The notes: a model not told the origin generated them from the sequence alone. DNA of 64,000 bases from Calothrix sp. HK-06 (GCF_001904745.1 NZ_MRCD01000004.1:1-64000), one strand, 5' to 3'; positions 28,268 through 38,399 are shown, counted from the stretch's first letter. Program-made: numbers and translations.

Positions 28268-29305
28268 TTAATATGTGTTATATGAATCGGCAACTTTATC
28301 TAGAATTTTACCTAGTGCGGTGCCACTTGATTCACATGAAAAGTTTTCTTTAGCGTAGCGTTGTGCTGCTTGACCGAGACGGTTTCTTAGGTCTGCGTCA
28401 TTCCATAGCATTTCTATTGCTTGGGTTAAGTCGTCAACGGAGTTTGGTTCTACTAGTAAGCCGGTTTCACCGTGTTGAATATAATCTTCTGCTCCGTGAC
28501 AACGGGTGGCAATAACAGCACGACCCATTTGCATTGCTTCTACGATAGTGACTTGTCCTGCTGCGGTTACTTGCGAGTTGGGAAGTAAGGGGACTACATT
28601 TATTCGCGCTTCTTGGGATAGGCGCCAGCATTCTGCTTTACTAATACCAAAGGGTGTTTGAACATTAGGTGGAATGTCTATTCCTTCTAATGCGCGTTTG
28701 CCTGATGCCACAACTGTTGGTAAGTTGAGTTTAGAAACTGCTGTAAAAAACGAAGGAAAATCACGATGTGCAGAACCTAGGGCAGTTATAAATGGTTGTT
28801 CTATATTTTCTTGATGGGTTATAGGAATTTCTTTTTCGTGGAATGGAACGAATTCAAAGCGCTCTTTGGGAATACCTAACCATTCATGATAAATGTCGCG
28901 TTCACGTTTTGTATGCACGATAAAGCTATCTATATTATCTAAAGATGCTTTAGCAAACTGGCGCCTAATTCCAGTTGAACATGTACCAACGTTGAATAAC
29001 CAAGCTATGATTGGGAAACGCTTACGAGTTAGGCGCCTTTGCATACCTACTACTGCTGGCAGTTGCGGGAAAACTGTTATAATACCTCCCTTGGTTGTTT
29101 TCACTGCGTCCATTCCATGCTGCCAATAAATGAGCCAATCTTTTAAACCAGTTACCTTTGACTTGCGGTCGTGCCAGTTTTGTAACGGTTGACTGCGCGG
29201 TACTATATCAAATTTATGTCTATCTCCAGGAACATGTTGAGTTAACCAGTACTCCTTAGTCATGTTCAATGTGTTAATAAATGGGGCAGCAACTGTCCAA
29301 TGCAT
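28268..29305 (-). CDS. GT4-type glycosyltransferase
   Basis: The 345-residue protein has a GT-B shape. The N-terminal half includes WLFNVGTCSTGIRRQFAKAS and the C-terminal half a nucleotide-sugar site: VPLLPNSQVTAAGQVTIVEAM followed by GRAVIATRCHGAEDYIQHG and GETGLLVEP. The ExGxxxxE-like element of GT4 (QVTIVEAMQMGRAVIA) is present. Donor and acceptor are unknown; a role in polysaccharide or glycolipid synthesis is inferred. It is transcribed away from the glycosylation cluster at 39-48 kb. Confidence 0.85.
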   Translation of the reverse strand: MHWTVAAPFINTLNMTKEYWLTQHVPGDRHKFDIVPRSQPLQNWHDRKSKVTGLKDWLIYWQHGMDAVKTTKGGIITVFPQLPAVVGMQRRLTRKRFPIIAWLFNVGTCSTGIRRQFAKASLDNIDSFIVHTKRERDIYHEWLGIPKERFEFVPFHEKEIPITHQENIEQPFITALGSAHRDFPSFFTAVSKLNLPTVVASGKRALEGIDIPPNVQTPFGISKAECWRLSQEARINVVPLLPNSQVTAAGQVTIVEAMQMGRAVIATRCHGAEDYIQHGETGLLVEPNSVDDLTQAIEMLWNDADLRNRLGQAAQRYAKENFSCESSGTALGKILDKVADSYNTY

Positions 29306-29650
29306 AAATTATTTTTGATATATTCTATCGGTTATATGTCTACAAACTTTCTGGAATTAACTAATCCATCAGGATTAGTAAAGTACACTATAAGCAGTGA
29401 CTTCACTTACAGTTAAATAAATAAAGTCATTATTCTTACTAAGCTTTTAATATTATTTATAATGTATATCACTAGGCAAAGAAAATGATAGTGCTAAATT
29501 ACACTATCAGAATAAATAGATAAATCTTCAGATAAGAACGCTGAAAAAATTACAAAAGCTTTAAGTTACAGTTTTACTATTTATGCTTGGTGCCTTTTTT
29601 GAAATTTAACCCATTTTTGTTGTAGTGCTTGTGGCGCCGGATTTTTGCCA
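29306..29650. other. Intergenic, nothing recognised
   Basis: A+T-rich spacer upstream of the glycosyltransferase gene, with no supported coding frame, repeat or RNA. It may contain the glycosyltransferase promoter. Confidence 0.4.
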
Positions 29651-30157
29651 TCATATAGCAGTCCTACATGAATTGTAAAAGTGCCTAAATGTAGAGACGC
29701 GGATTTTACTCATCACTTTCATAACTTCAGCTAATTTGGGCAAAGTCAAATTCACATCGAAGTTGGCTAATATTAATTTTCTACCGTCAGCAGTAAAACC
29801 TATTGCTGTTCTGGCGCCACTACCTAGTACATTTGGGTCTCTAAATCCTTCCATACTAGGTTTCAGCTAAATTTGTCCTTGACGTGCCATCATACGACTA
29901 AATTCTTCGTCGCCATTGCTACGTTTATTTGTATTAGCTTGAGCAGCATTATTTACTAAACCCATTGTTATAAGGCTTTTGGGGTCAGTTAAATCTACAA
30001 CTACTCTGTAAAAACCGATGCTACCTATTTTGCTTTTACTGACTTGTACAGGTTGAGCAACTGCGGGCAAGTCTAATAATGATAATCGTTTTGTGAGCGC
30101 GGCACCTCCTAAAAATAAAAATGAACGTCGATTAATTTTAGAACTAGAATTTGTCAT
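29651..30157 (-). pseudogene. Broken Tat-exported protein, phosphodiester-glycosidase-like
   Basis: The first fragment (96 residues) has a twin-arginine signal (INRRSFLFLGGAAL) and the start of a mature domain (GFYRVVVDLTDPKSLIT), then stops. About 15 bases on, a second fragment has GSGARTAIGFTADGRKLIL, a motif of phosphodiester glycosidase (NAGPA/DUF2233) proteins. The usual middle and C-terminal parts are missing. It ends in a half copy of the GTAGAGACGCG repeat. I regard it as a decayed gene with an internal deletion. Confidence 0.65.
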
Positions 30158-30198
30158 GGTGCGATATTATTATTTTTCCCCTTTACTATTTGCCCCTC

Positions 30199-30840
30199 AT
30201 GGCCGATATCGAACATAGGTATATTATTTTTTACAAGCCATACGGAGTACTGTGCCAATTTACACGCGATACCCCAGAACGTCAAACTCTCCAAGATTAT
30301 ATAGATGTCCCAGATGTTTATCCAGTTGGGCGCCTGGACTGGGATAGTGAAGGTTTAGTATTATTAACGAACCACGGACAACTACAACACCGTTTATCTG
30401 ACCCAAAGTTTGGACACGAGCGAAGTTACTGGGTACAAGTAGAACGCATCCCCACTGAAGAAGCTTTGTCCCAATTACGCACTGGTGTAAAAATTCAAGA
30501 TTACCGTTCTAAAAGTGCGAAAGTTCGGTTATTGCCACAAGAACCAACTTTGCCCGAACGTAACCCCCCGATAAGATTTAGAAAAAATGTCGATACTGCC
30601 TGGTTAGAGATGACCCTGACTGAGGGGAAAAATCGCCAAGTTCGTAGAATGACCGCAGCAGTGGGTTTTCCAACACTCCGGTTAGTACGTTTCCAAATCG
30701 CGCATCTAATGTTAAATACTTTACAGATGGGTGAATGGCGCCACCTCACATCTGTTGAAGTAGATTTGCTGCATAATATTGTTTTTACAAGGTGTAATTA
30801 TAAACAGATGCGACAAAAACCTAGAAACCGGGTTTCTTAG
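30199..30840 (+). CDS. RsuA/RluE-family pseudouridine synthase
   Basis: The catalytic motif GRLDWDSEGLVLLTN (catalytic Asp in GRLD) and the C-terminal EGKNRQVRRMTAAVG mark the RsuA group of rRNA pseudouridine synthases; without an S4 domain it resembles RluE. The start ATG gives MADIEHRYIIFYKPYG, at the KPYG motif, better than an upstream frame extension. The last six residues and the stop derive from the AGAAACCGGGTTTCT repeat, so the original 3' end may have been replaced. It acts on 23S or 16S rRNA in the cytoplasm. Confidence 0.92.
   Translation: MADIEHRYIIFYKPYGVLCQFTRDTPERQTLQDYIDVPDVYPVGRLDWDSEGLVLLTNHGQLQHRLSDPKFGHERSYWVQVERIPTEEALSQLRTGVKIQDYRSKSAKVRLLPQEPTLPERNPPIRFRKNVDTAWLEMTLTEGKNRQVRRMTAAVGFPTLRLVRFQIAHLMLNTLQMGEWRHLTSVEVDLLHNIVFTRCNYKQMRQKPRNRVS
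30823..30837. repeat. AGAAACCGGGTTTCT hairpin supplying a stop codon
   Basis: Identical to the 18149-18163 copy. It overlaps the last codons of the pseudouridine synthase and ends just before the TAG stop, so it has become part of the coding sequence. Confidence 0.75.
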
Positions 30841-30950
30841 CATCTAGAAAATTATTAAAGATTTGTGCATTAATTATTAGTACAATAATACTTTATTCTT
30901 TGTTATCGTTTATAAACATTCGCATACGGGTGCTTTCAAAGTAAATTATT

Positions 30951-32639
30951 ATGAGCCGTAACCAAACATCTAGTCGGAATCGTATTTGTCAAGAAGAAGA
31001 TAATATTTTACCTATTTCTTCGACGCGCTTGGAGCTTGTTCCAGATAAAGTTTTAACTAGCGATGTTAGTCAAACAACAGAGTTACATTCCTGTGATAGT
31101 ACTTTGTCGTACCGTAAGCTTTACGATGAATTACCTTCGATTAACTTTACGCTTGATGCAAATGGTATTATTTTATCTGTGAATCGATTTGGCGCCTCGA
31201 AGCTTGGTTACACAAAAGAAGAGTTGCTATATCAACCAATTTTTCAATTATTCGCTCCAAACGAACGTGAGAAGTTCGCAAGTTTAATATTAAATCTATT
31301 TAAAATATCCGGAACGGGGGTTGTGAGTTCTGAGTATCGCTTAAATTGTCCGAATAGTAAAATTGTTTGGGTAAAAGCGACTGCACAAATATTTTCCTCA
31401 TCAGCAAATCCTGTGGTTGTCGTAGTTTGCGAGGATATTACGCAGCTTCATGATTTGAAAGAAGCTTATAACGAGTGCGAACAGCGGTTTAAGATGATAG
31501 CGAATAACGCTCCTGTAATGCTGTGGACATCAAACAGCAATGGGATGTATAACTTTTTTAATGAGTTTTGGCTTGAATTTACAGGGTGTGCTTTAGAACA
31601 AGCGCATGGGATAGGATGGCTTGAGTATGTACATATAGATGATAAAATCAACTGTTTGCAAACCTATTACTCAGCTTTGAATGCGAAAACAAAGTTTTAT
31701 ATGGAGTATCGGTTACAGCGTGCTTCGGGTCAGTATTGTTGGGTTTCAGATACAGGTATTCCAAGATTTACAGCGAGTGGAGAGTTTAGTGGGTATATTG
31801 GTTGCTGTGTAGATATTAGCCAATATAAAACGATTGAACTGGTACGAGAACAAAGCGAAAGCGAGAAAAAACTCCAAGTTTCCGAGATGGAAAAACTTAA
31901 TCGTCTCAAGGATGAATTTCTCAGCACTGTTTCGCACGAGCTACGTACACCACTAACAAATATGAAGATGGCAATTCAGATGCTTGGGATTGCGCTGAAT
32001 ATAAATGTCGATGGAAACCAAGCTCTAGAAAGTAAAATACAGCAGAAGGAAACGAAAACCGCGCGTTACTTTCAAATTTTAAATAATGAGTGTGAGCGTG
32101 AGATAAATTTAATTAGTAATTTTTTAGATTTACAGAAGCTTGATATTAATAGCAAACCTTTAGTTTTGGAAACTGTACATATTAAGGAATGGATAGTCAA
32201 AGTAGTGGGGTTATTCAAAGCGAGGAATCGGAAGTCTTTGAGTAACTTATATGTGGATATTGCTCCAGACCTTCCTCACTTGGTGTCAGACCCTTTTAGT
32301 TTGGAGCGAATTTTAATTGAACTCTTGACTAATGCGTGTAAGTTTAGTCCAGCAGACGAAGAAATCGTTATTAGTGCGCGTTTAAAATCTCAAGATATTG
32401 AGCTTAGGGTGACAAATACAGGTGTGGAGATTCCTGCATCTGAGTTACCACGTATTTTTGATAAGTTCTACCGTATTCCTAGTAATGACCCTTGGAAACA
32501 AGGTGGTACAGGTTTAGGATTAGCGCTGGTGCAAAAGCTTACTAAGTGTTTAGGGGGAAGTATAGAGGTTGAAAGTGCCTCGAATCGTACTTGTTTTACT
32601 TTGCTGATACCTATCAATAGTAACGGATGTAACGGATGA
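30951..32639 (+). CDS. Soluble PAS-PAS sensor histidine kinase
   Basis: This 562-residue protein has two PAS domains (about 60-175, DANGIILSVNRFGASKLGYT, and about 180-305, with the PAC-type ending GYIGCCVDISQYK), a short coiled coil, and a HisKA domain with the phosphoacceptor FLSTVSHELRTPL (His at about 329). The HATPase region follows: N box ELLTNACKFSPADEE, then GGTGLGLALVQKL. No membrane segment is seen, so the signal is internal, perhaps redox or a ligand in a PAS pocket. No response regulator is adjacent. The next two genes encode a PP2C phosphatase and an FHA-kinase. Confidence 0.93.
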   Translation: MSRNQTSSRNRICQEEDNILPISSTRLELVPDKVLTSDVSQTTELHSCDSTLSYRKLYDELPSINFTLDANGIILSVNRFGASKLGYTKEELLYQPIFQLFAPNEREKFASLILNLFKISGTGVVSSEYRLNCPNSKIVWVKATAQIFSSSANPVVVVVCEDITQLHDLKEAYNECEQRFKMIANNAPVMLWTSNSNGMYNFFNEFWLEFTGCALEQAHGIGWLEYVHIDDKINCLQTYYSALNAKTKFYMEYRLQRASGQYCWVSDTGIPRFTASGEFSGYIGCCVDISQYKTIELVREQSESEKKLQVSEMEKLNRLKDEFLSTVSHELRTPLTNMKMAIQMLGIALNINVDGNQALESKIQQKETKTARYFQILNNECEREINLISNFLDLQKLDINSKPLVLETVHIKEWIVKVVGLFKARNRKSLSNLYVDIAPDLPHLVSDPFSLERILIELLTNACKFSPADEEIVISARLKSQDIELRVTNTGVEIPASELPRIFDKFYRIPSNDPWKQGGTGLGLALVQKLTKCLGGSIEVESASNRTCFTLLIPINSNGCNG

Positions 32640-32774
32640 TTTGGTCGTTGTGGGATAACCGGGCTGATAGATGGCAAATCATGGGTTAAAATAGTTGCCT
32701 ATGCGATGCTGCCCGTAATAATGACTTCAGTCCTTACAACGGGCGCCTTAAAAAGGGATTAAGGAATTTCCACA

Positions 32775-34796
32775 ATGCTGATTTGCCCTGAATGTAAATT
32801 TGAGAACCCCGATAAGAATAAGTTTTGTCAAAATTGTGGCACTTCCCTGACTGAACGCGCTTGTCCTGCTTGTGGCGCCGATGTGCCGAATAATGTTGAA
32901 CAGTGTCAGCATTGTGGTAAGGATTCTGGGACGATTTGGTGGGGAATTATTAAGTTTAATGAAGATACTGTTACGAATGATTCTAATTCTAATGTAGAGG
33001 CGCCTCCAGTTGAAGAAAGTACTTTTATTCAACTAGATGTACCTACACCCGTTTTGGAATTAGAACAGAAAAAAGTTATTTCTAAATTTGACATTGGTTG
33101 TTACTTAGATAAACAACAACGATATAAAGTACTCGAATGTAGCGACCAAGCAGGTCAGCAAGAATTATTAGTCAGAGTTATAGATTGTAAGCCGTATCAA
33201 ATTACACCTGTTACTGCTCAATTAGAACAAGGAGTATTATCTGTAATTGAGGCGCCTGGTATTCCCGATGTTGCAAAACCATATTTAGCTTTACACAAGC
33301 TGTGTAATTATGGAATACCTCCAATACACGATGCTTGGGTTTTGGAAAATATGGAGGTAGTGCTGCTTGTTGACCGTTCAAATTACTCATATTTACTTGA
33401 GTTATGGCTTGAAGACGAAATGTCATCGCTACAAGTAGTGCATTACTTCCACCGCATGACTCAACTTTGGCAAATGCTCGAACCGTTTAACTGTCGTCAA
33501 AGTTTATTAGAGTTAGGAAATTTACGTTTAGATGAAGACCAAGAGTTAGTGCTACAAAGACTTTATATTGAATCGAGTCCAGGTGCCAACGTTGATTTTG
33601 AAGCTTTTGAACCATCTGAAATATTAAGCATAAAAGCACTAGCGAATATTTGGCACACTTTATTCAAACAGTCGCAACGTACACAGTTCGGTCCGTTGAT
33701 GCAGTTATTGGGAGACTTGGATGTTGGGACTGTGGAGACGTTAGAGCAGTTGCAAGCAAGGTTACGCAAAATTGCCTCAGAACTTGAGCCAACTCCAACT
33801 ATAGAAGAAAATAATTATGATACTAAGGATAGTCATGATAATTACGAGTCGGAAGATGTGACGGTTACGATGGCAGCGGCGCCAAATACTGCGGCACCTA
33901 CTGTTCTACAATTGGTCGAAGCAGGGGAGAATGAAACAAAAAGCGATGATATGCCTACAGTCGTTCTTCCAATGCAATTAAACAGTCTCGATAACGCAGG
34001 ACTTACCGATGTTGGTCGTCAACGCGACCATAACGAAGACTATTTTGGTATTGAGACAAGAATTAATAGAGTTGAATTTCCGAAAGCGCAAGCAATTGCA
34101 GCACGCGGACTATATATATTATGTGATGGTATGGGTGGACATGCTAGTGGCGAAGTTGCTAGCGAGTTAGCTGTCACCACACTCCAGAAGTATTTTAACT
34201 CGCATTGGAATTTTAATCATTTACCAAGTTTAGACATTATCAAGGAAGGAGTACGTCAGGCAAATAAAGCTATATATGACCTCAACCAAAAAGATGCTCG
34301 TTCGGGTGTTGGCAGGATGGGGACTACATTAGTCATGCTTTTGATACAAGATACACATGTTGCTGTTGCCCATGTTGGTGACAGTCGTATGTACTGTTTA
34401 ACTCGCAGGGGACTTGAACAGGTAACAATTGACCATGAAGTTGGACAAAGGGAAATAATGCGTGGTGTAGAACCGAGTATCGCATATGGGCGCCCGGATG
34501 CGTATCAACTTACACAAGCATTGGGACCACGAGATGAAAATTTAATAGACCCAGACGTGCATTTTTTCCAAATAAATGAAGATAGTTTATTTATTCTTGC
34601 CTCAGACGGGTTAACAGATAATAATTTACTCGAAACAAATTGGCAAACGCATCTCAAACCTCTACTGAGTTCTAATGCTAACTTAGATAAAGGCACGCGC
34701 GAGCTAATTGACTTAGCCAATAAGTGCAACGGTCATGATAACATCACTGCTGTGCTTGTACGAGCCAAAGTACGTCCAAATCCAGGGGCTGGTTAA
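32775..34796 (+). CDS. PP2C phosphatase with zinc ribbon and kinase-like middle domain
   Basis: The N-terminus has two zinc-ribbon pairs (CPECKFENPDKNKFCQNCG, and CPACGADVPNNVEQCQHCG). The middle (about 100-350) resembles a degenerate protein-kinase fold (HKLCNYGIPPIHDAW, EVVLLVDRSNYSYLLELW) without the catalytic HRD or DFG, so a pseudokinase is likely. The C-terminal PP2C domain shows GLTDVGRQRDHNEDYFG, LCDGMGGHASGE and VAHVGDSRMYC, with metal-binding aspartates. Such proteins remove phosphate from Ser/Thr residues in the cytoplasm. The next gene encodes an FHA-kinase sharing the zinc-ribbon theme. Confidence 0.9.
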   Translation: MLICPECKFENPDKNKFCQNCGTSLTERACPACGADVPNNVEQCQHCGKDSGTIWWGIIKFNEDTVTNDSNSNVEAPPVEESTFIQLDVPTPVLELEQKKVISKFDIGCYLDKQQRYKVLECSDQAGQQELLVRVIDCKPYQITPVTAQLEQGVLSVIEAPGIPDVAKPYLALHKLCNYGIPPIHDAWVLENMEVVLLVDRSNYSYLLELWLEDEMSSLQVVHYFHRMTQLWQMLEPFNCRQSLLELGNLRLDEDQELVLQRLYIESSPGANVDFEAFEPSEILSIKALANIWHTLFKQSQRTQFGPLMQLLGDLDVGTVETLEQLQARLRKIASELEPTPTIEENNYDTKDSHDNYESEDVTVTMAAAPNTAAPTVLQLVEAGENETKSDDMPTVVLPMQLNSLDNAGLTDVGRQRDHNEDYFGIETRINRVEFPKAQAIAARGLYILCDGMGGHASGEVASELAVTTLQKYFNSHWNFNHLPSLDIIKEGVRQANKAIYDLNQKDARSGVGRMGTTLVMLLIQDTHVAVAHVGDSRMYCLTRRGLEQVTIDHEVGQREIMRGVEPSIAYGRPDAYQLTQALGPRDENLIDPDVHFFQINEDSLFILASDGLTDNNLLETNWQTHLKPLLSSNANLDKGTRELIDLANKCNGHDNITAVLVRAKVRPNPGAG

Positions 34797-34842
34797 TACA
34801 TATTAGCTGTCCACTACTACTAAATTTTATAATTTCAACAAT

Positions 34843-36054
34843 GTGGTTACGCTCACCTTACTAGAACCGCGACAAAAAAAACCACTTCACCAGTGGAATT
34901 TTAGCGATGAACCCTTGATACGGATTGGTCGCGCGGCAGATAATCATATAGTTATTTCAGATGATTTGGTATCTCGCTATCATTTGGAACTTCGACGAGT
35001 CGATACAGGTGGGTTAGATGGTTCTTGGCATCTAGTCAATAAGGGAATAAATGGCACTTTTGTGGATGGTGTTTTAGTAGCTCAGGCGCCGATACCCAAC
35101 AACTGCCTATTACAATTAGCAAACGGTGGTCCTTTATTAAGGTTTCAAACCGAGCAAAAAGTCGAACAACCAGCAGCAAAGCCTAAAATTACTCTAACTA
35201 CCTGTAACCACGAAGGCAACAACCCCAATAATTTATTTTGTATACATTGTGGGCAACCCATCAAAGTTCTACAAACAGTACGTAATTACCAAGTACTGCG
35301 AACATTAGGACAAGGAGGTATGGGGACTACCTTCTTGGCATGGGACGCTGTGGGTCAAACAGGGCGCCCACAACTGTTAGTATTAAAACAAATGAATGCC
35401 GATATGGCACGGATAGCGAAAGCGCAGGAATTATTCGAGCGTGAAGCAAACACGTTGAAATCGCTATCGCATCCAGGAATACCGAAATATTATGACTTTT
35501 TTGTCGAGGAAGGAAAGAAATATCTAGCAATGGAGCTAGTCCACGGGGAAGATTTGGAAAAATTGGTTTTTTTAAAGGGACCAGTGACACCAAACCAAGC
35601 GATATTTTGGATGATTCAAACCTGTGATGTACTAGACTACTTACATTCCCAGGAGCCACAATTAATACATCGCGATATTAAACCAGCGAATTTAATGATG
35701 CGCTCGTCGAATAATAATATAGTAGTGCTGGATTTTGGCGCCGTCAAAGAAAGTTCAACGGCGCCGGGAACCCGTATAGGTGCAGAAGGATATTGTGCCC
35801 CAGAACAGGAGAGGGGGCAACCGTTAACGCAATCAGATTTATACGCAATAGGACCAACCCTGATATTCTTGCTATCAGGAGAAAGCCCATTCAAATATTA
35901 CCGCCAGCGTGGGCGCCAGTTTCGGTTTGAAATAGGAAATATTCCAACAATTACCCCTAAATTGCGAGAAGTCATCGACCGTTTGACGGAACCATTGCCA
36001 CGCGATAGATATCAAACCGCTCTAGAGGTAATTGCTGCGCTGAAAGAGTTATAA
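34843..36054 (+). CDS. FHA and zinc-ribbon Ser/Thr protein kinase
   Basis: The 403-residue protein has an FHA domain (RIGRAADNHIVISDDLVSRY, with the phosphothreonine-binding SRYH), then a short zinc-ribbon-like segment (TTCNHEGNNPNNLFCIHCG), then a PknB-like kinase: glycine loop TLGQGGMGTTFLA, VLKQMN lysine, catalytic HRDIKPANLM, and DFGAVKE. It has no membrane segment. The start is GTG (MVTLTLLEPRQ). It lies 46 bases after the PP2C gene; the two likely act on the same targets. Confidence 0.93.
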   Translation: MVTLTLLEPRQKKPLHQWNFSDEPLIRIGRAADNHIVISDDLVSRYHLELRRVDTGGLDGSWHLVNKGINGTFVDGVLVAQAPIPNNCLLQLANGGPLLRFQTEQKVEQPAAKPKITLTTCNHEGNNPNNLFCIHCGQPIKVLQTVRNYQVLRTLGQGGMGTTFLAWDAVGQTGRPQLLVLKQMNADMARIAKAQELFEREANTLKSLSHPGIPKYYDFFVEEGKKYLAMELVHGEDLEKLVFLKGPVTPNQAIFWMIQTCDVLDYLHSQEPQLIHRDIKPANLMMRSSNNNIVVLDFGAVKESSTAPGTRIGAEGYCAPEQERGQPLTQSDLYAIGPTLIFLLSGESPFKYYRQRGRQFRFEIGNIPTITPKLREVIDRLTEPLPRDRYQTALEVIAALKEL

Positions 36055-36077
36055 GTTATGAGTTAAATTCCGCATTC

Positions 36078-36098
36078 TTAACTCTTAACTCTTAGCTC
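36078..36098. repeat. Heptanucleotide tandem repeat (TTAACTC)
   Basis: Three units: TTAACTC, TTAACTC, TTAGCTC. Short heptamer tandem repeats of this kind are typical of heterocyst-forming cyanobacteria; others are seen at 56167-56187 and degenerate near 53105. Confidence 0.8.
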
Positions 36099-36111
36099 TT
36101 AATTTTTTACA

Positions 36112-36333
36112 TTATTCTTCTTCGTCCCATGTTTCCACGCACAATAATTCGCCAATTTGGTCTTGCATAGTAAATCCAAAATCTAGCAGTTCCTGCTTCC
36201 AGTGCTGCCAGTCATTGCCAAAAAGTAGAGCAATCTTCCAAATGCTGTCTGTTGGTTTGACAATATTAGAATCTACAAGTGATTGCACATTACGCTGCAA
36301 TTTCACCATTGGGTGAAGTACTTGTTGAGCCAT
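36112..36333 (-). CDS. DUF4327-like small protein
   Basis: The 73-residue protein contains HPMVKLQRNVQSLVDSNIV, IWKIALLFGNDWQHWKQEL and DFGFTMQDQIGELLCVETW, the pattern I remember for DUF4327, a cyanobacterial family of unknown function. It is short, acidic at the end (WDEEE), and has no membrane segment. It faces the FHA-kinase gene convergently across heptamer repeats. Function unknown. Confidence 0.75.
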   Translation of the reverse strand: MAQQVLHPMVKLQRNVQSLVDSNIVKPTDSIWKIALLFGNDWQHWKQELLDFGFTMQDQIGELLCVETWDEEE

Positions 36334-37744
36334 AACCTCAATTTAATTTTGATTTGATTGGAATAAAAACTTGGTCAAAACTGCTTTCCATTTATTTTGG
36401 AAACCTTGCCTATACGTAGAGTGATATTACCTTTGGCAAATTCAGTCTTATCTACTTAACTATATCACAACAAACCCAATGTTGTGAGCATCGGATTCTA
36501 GTTTTGTACGGTAATTACCACAAAGTGCATATAGTACTGAGTTACGACGTTAAATTTGGGCAGAATAAATCATCCTACAAGTACTTGCAGATATTACACG
36601 GTTTATAAAATCCGGATAATTGAGCAAAGATTACAATATTACTATTTATTGCTTCTTTTTCAACTATCAAGCGAATAAACGCTTACTTGTTCAATCTGTC
36701 AAAGCTGGCAAGATGCATTTAGCAGTTGGCGCCATCTACAGAGGGGTAATGGCGCGAAAAAGTCAAGTAACTGCGACTCTTTAAATATGACATTGGAAAA
36801 GAAATAGCAGTTAATCGTCTTATAGCTTATCGCAAACATCTGTATATGGATACAAAAGGCGCCAATCTTTAGAATAATTTAATGTTTTTGCCCAAGAAAC
36901 TTTATCCGGATTTGAGTTTTGAGAATATAATTGTGTTTTTAAATACTTTGTAGTTAGTGTAAATACTAAGAGTGCATTAAGTGTAGATGCTTGCAGTATA
37001 GAGAATCCCCCCTACCCCCCTTAATAAGGGGGGGACAAGAGTGTAAAATATATTCTCTTCATCAGATTGTGGAATGGGCATCCTTGCCCGTTGCAAAAGA
37101 GAGTTTTAGGTATTTTTTGATTTAAAAGCTCTTAAACCAATTTAATCTGCACAATTTAAAATAACTCAACAATAAACAGCGTAGGCATTGCAACACAGTT
37201 TCCATTAAATATTCGTAGGTTGGGTTCCGTGCAAAGCGCTCCACCCAACAAAATTCCAACTATATAAGTAAAGAGAGGCACCTGTATACCAACTTTCCAT
37301 TACCACTCAGTTTCTCATAACTACTGCGACCCAACACAAAAGTAAAAGGCGCCATCAGTAAAAGGATGTTTGAAAAGTATCAATATTAACTAAAATTTAG
37401 CCCCTAACCCCTTAAGAGCGATGATACAAAAGAGCGCCAAACGGGGTAACACCCATTATTTCACACAAATTGGTAGGTAGAGGCAAGGGTTTAATCGCGT
37501 CTCTACATGGTCTGGAATGACGAAAAATCGTGAAACTAAAGGGTCAGACCAACCATTCGCTCTTCTGTATCTGTTTAAACTTGTCAAACAACCTCTAAAG
37601 TTATTCTCACTTTTCCCCAACTTCTCTGTTATGTATAAAAGTTAGTCGCGCTTGATGGATAGAAACAATTAAGGAATTTTGAACCCTATTTGTGAATAAG
37701 CTTTCATGGTAGATAATTAAAATATTTTGTTACGGTGTGGGTTA
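36334..37744. other. 1.4-kb gene-free, repeat-rich region
   Basis: No convincing gene. It holds scattered repeats: a GGGCATCCTTGCCCG hairpin at 37068-37091, CCCCTTAATAAGGGGG at about 37015-37035, TAGGTTGGGTTCCG with CCACCCAAC at 37207-37244 (a repeat also found near 24630 and 55700), and a half copy of AATCGCGTCTCTACA at about 37490. Four GGCGCC sites fall in it or near it. It looks like a sink for small mobile repeats. Confidence 0.6.
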
Positions 37745-37957
37745 ATGATTCCTGAGTTTGACGAGAATGGTAATCTACCTCCAGGTGTGCATTTTTGTGA
37801 GTGGGAGTTTGAAAAAACCATAGCAGCAATGGAGCAAGACGAAGAAAGAAAAAGGCACAACTACCAAAAATGGGAAATGGGACGAGGAGCAGCACAGTGT
37901 CACCTTGATAAATTAAGAGCAGAAATAGCTGAGTACGAAAATGTTAATAGCTCATGA
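37745..37957 (+). CDS. Short protein upstream of HTH gene; chimeric N-terminus (putative)
   Basis: From ATG the 70-residue frame starts MIPEFDENGNLPPGVHF, which matches what I recall as the N-terminal signature of DUF6932 proteins, but then switches to a lysine/glutamate-rich helix ending LDKLRAEIAEYENVN. That ending is typical of a small protein that precedes an XRE-type regulator. The stop overlaps the start of the next gene by 17 bases, so both are likely translated together. It may be a fusion of two remnants or a genuine small protein. Family calls are from memory and tentative. Confidence 0.5.
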   Translation: MIPEFDENGNLPPGVHFCEWEFEKTIAAMEQDEERKRHNYQKWEMGRGAAQCHLDKLRAEIAEYENVNSS

Positions 37958-38399
37958 CAGTCAGGCGCCTATTATATTAGAGCTTGATCATATTGATTAT
38001 CTACCGGATATTTTAATAAAAGCACGTATTGCTGCAAAACTGAGCGAGAAAGAACTTGGCGCCTTATGCGGACTGACAGAAGAACAAATTAAACGTTACG
38101 AAAAAGATGATTATCAAAGTGCTAGTTACCTTAACGTTAGGGGTGTGATTTTCGCCCTCAACATAAAAATACAGAGTGGCAAGTTTTTGGTAGCACTAGA
38201 TACTTTAGAAAAAACACCTATTACGATAGATGATTTACGTTCATCTAAAAGTCGTGCGAATCGTCAGAAGGCAAAAATAACTCTTACGCACAAGCATGAT
38301 AATCAATGCCACCACGCAAACAATAGCTGTGATGAAACTTCAATATCGTCACATTCTCTGGTAAATTTGACAAACTCACCAACAAAGTCTAAATCTTGA
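37941..38399 (+). CDS. XRE-type helix-turn-helix protein
   Basis: Residues about 20-75 form a Cro/CI-like HTH: LPDILIKARIAAKLSEKELG, then GLTEEQIKRYEKDDY. The rest is low complexity with many His, Asn and Ser (THKHDNQCHHANNSCDETS), which looks like read-through into non-coding or antisense sequence. The last 97 bases overlap a gene on the opposite strand, so the true end may have been lost. Paired with the small upstream gene, it may be an antitoxin or regulator of a toxin-antitoxin-like module. Confidence 0.65.
   Translation: MLIAHDSQAPIILELDHIDYLPDILIKARIAAKLSEKELGALCGLTEEQIKRYEKDDYQSASYLNVRGVIFALNIKIQSGKFLVALDTLEKTPITIDDLRSSKSRANRQKAKITLTHKHDNQCHHANNSCDETSISSHSLVNLTNSPTKSKS

Noticed and set aside
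37640-37690. CRISPR-like GGATAGAAACAATTAAGG string
   Set aside because: It is not repeated with spacers anywhere in the window, and no cas-like gene is present.
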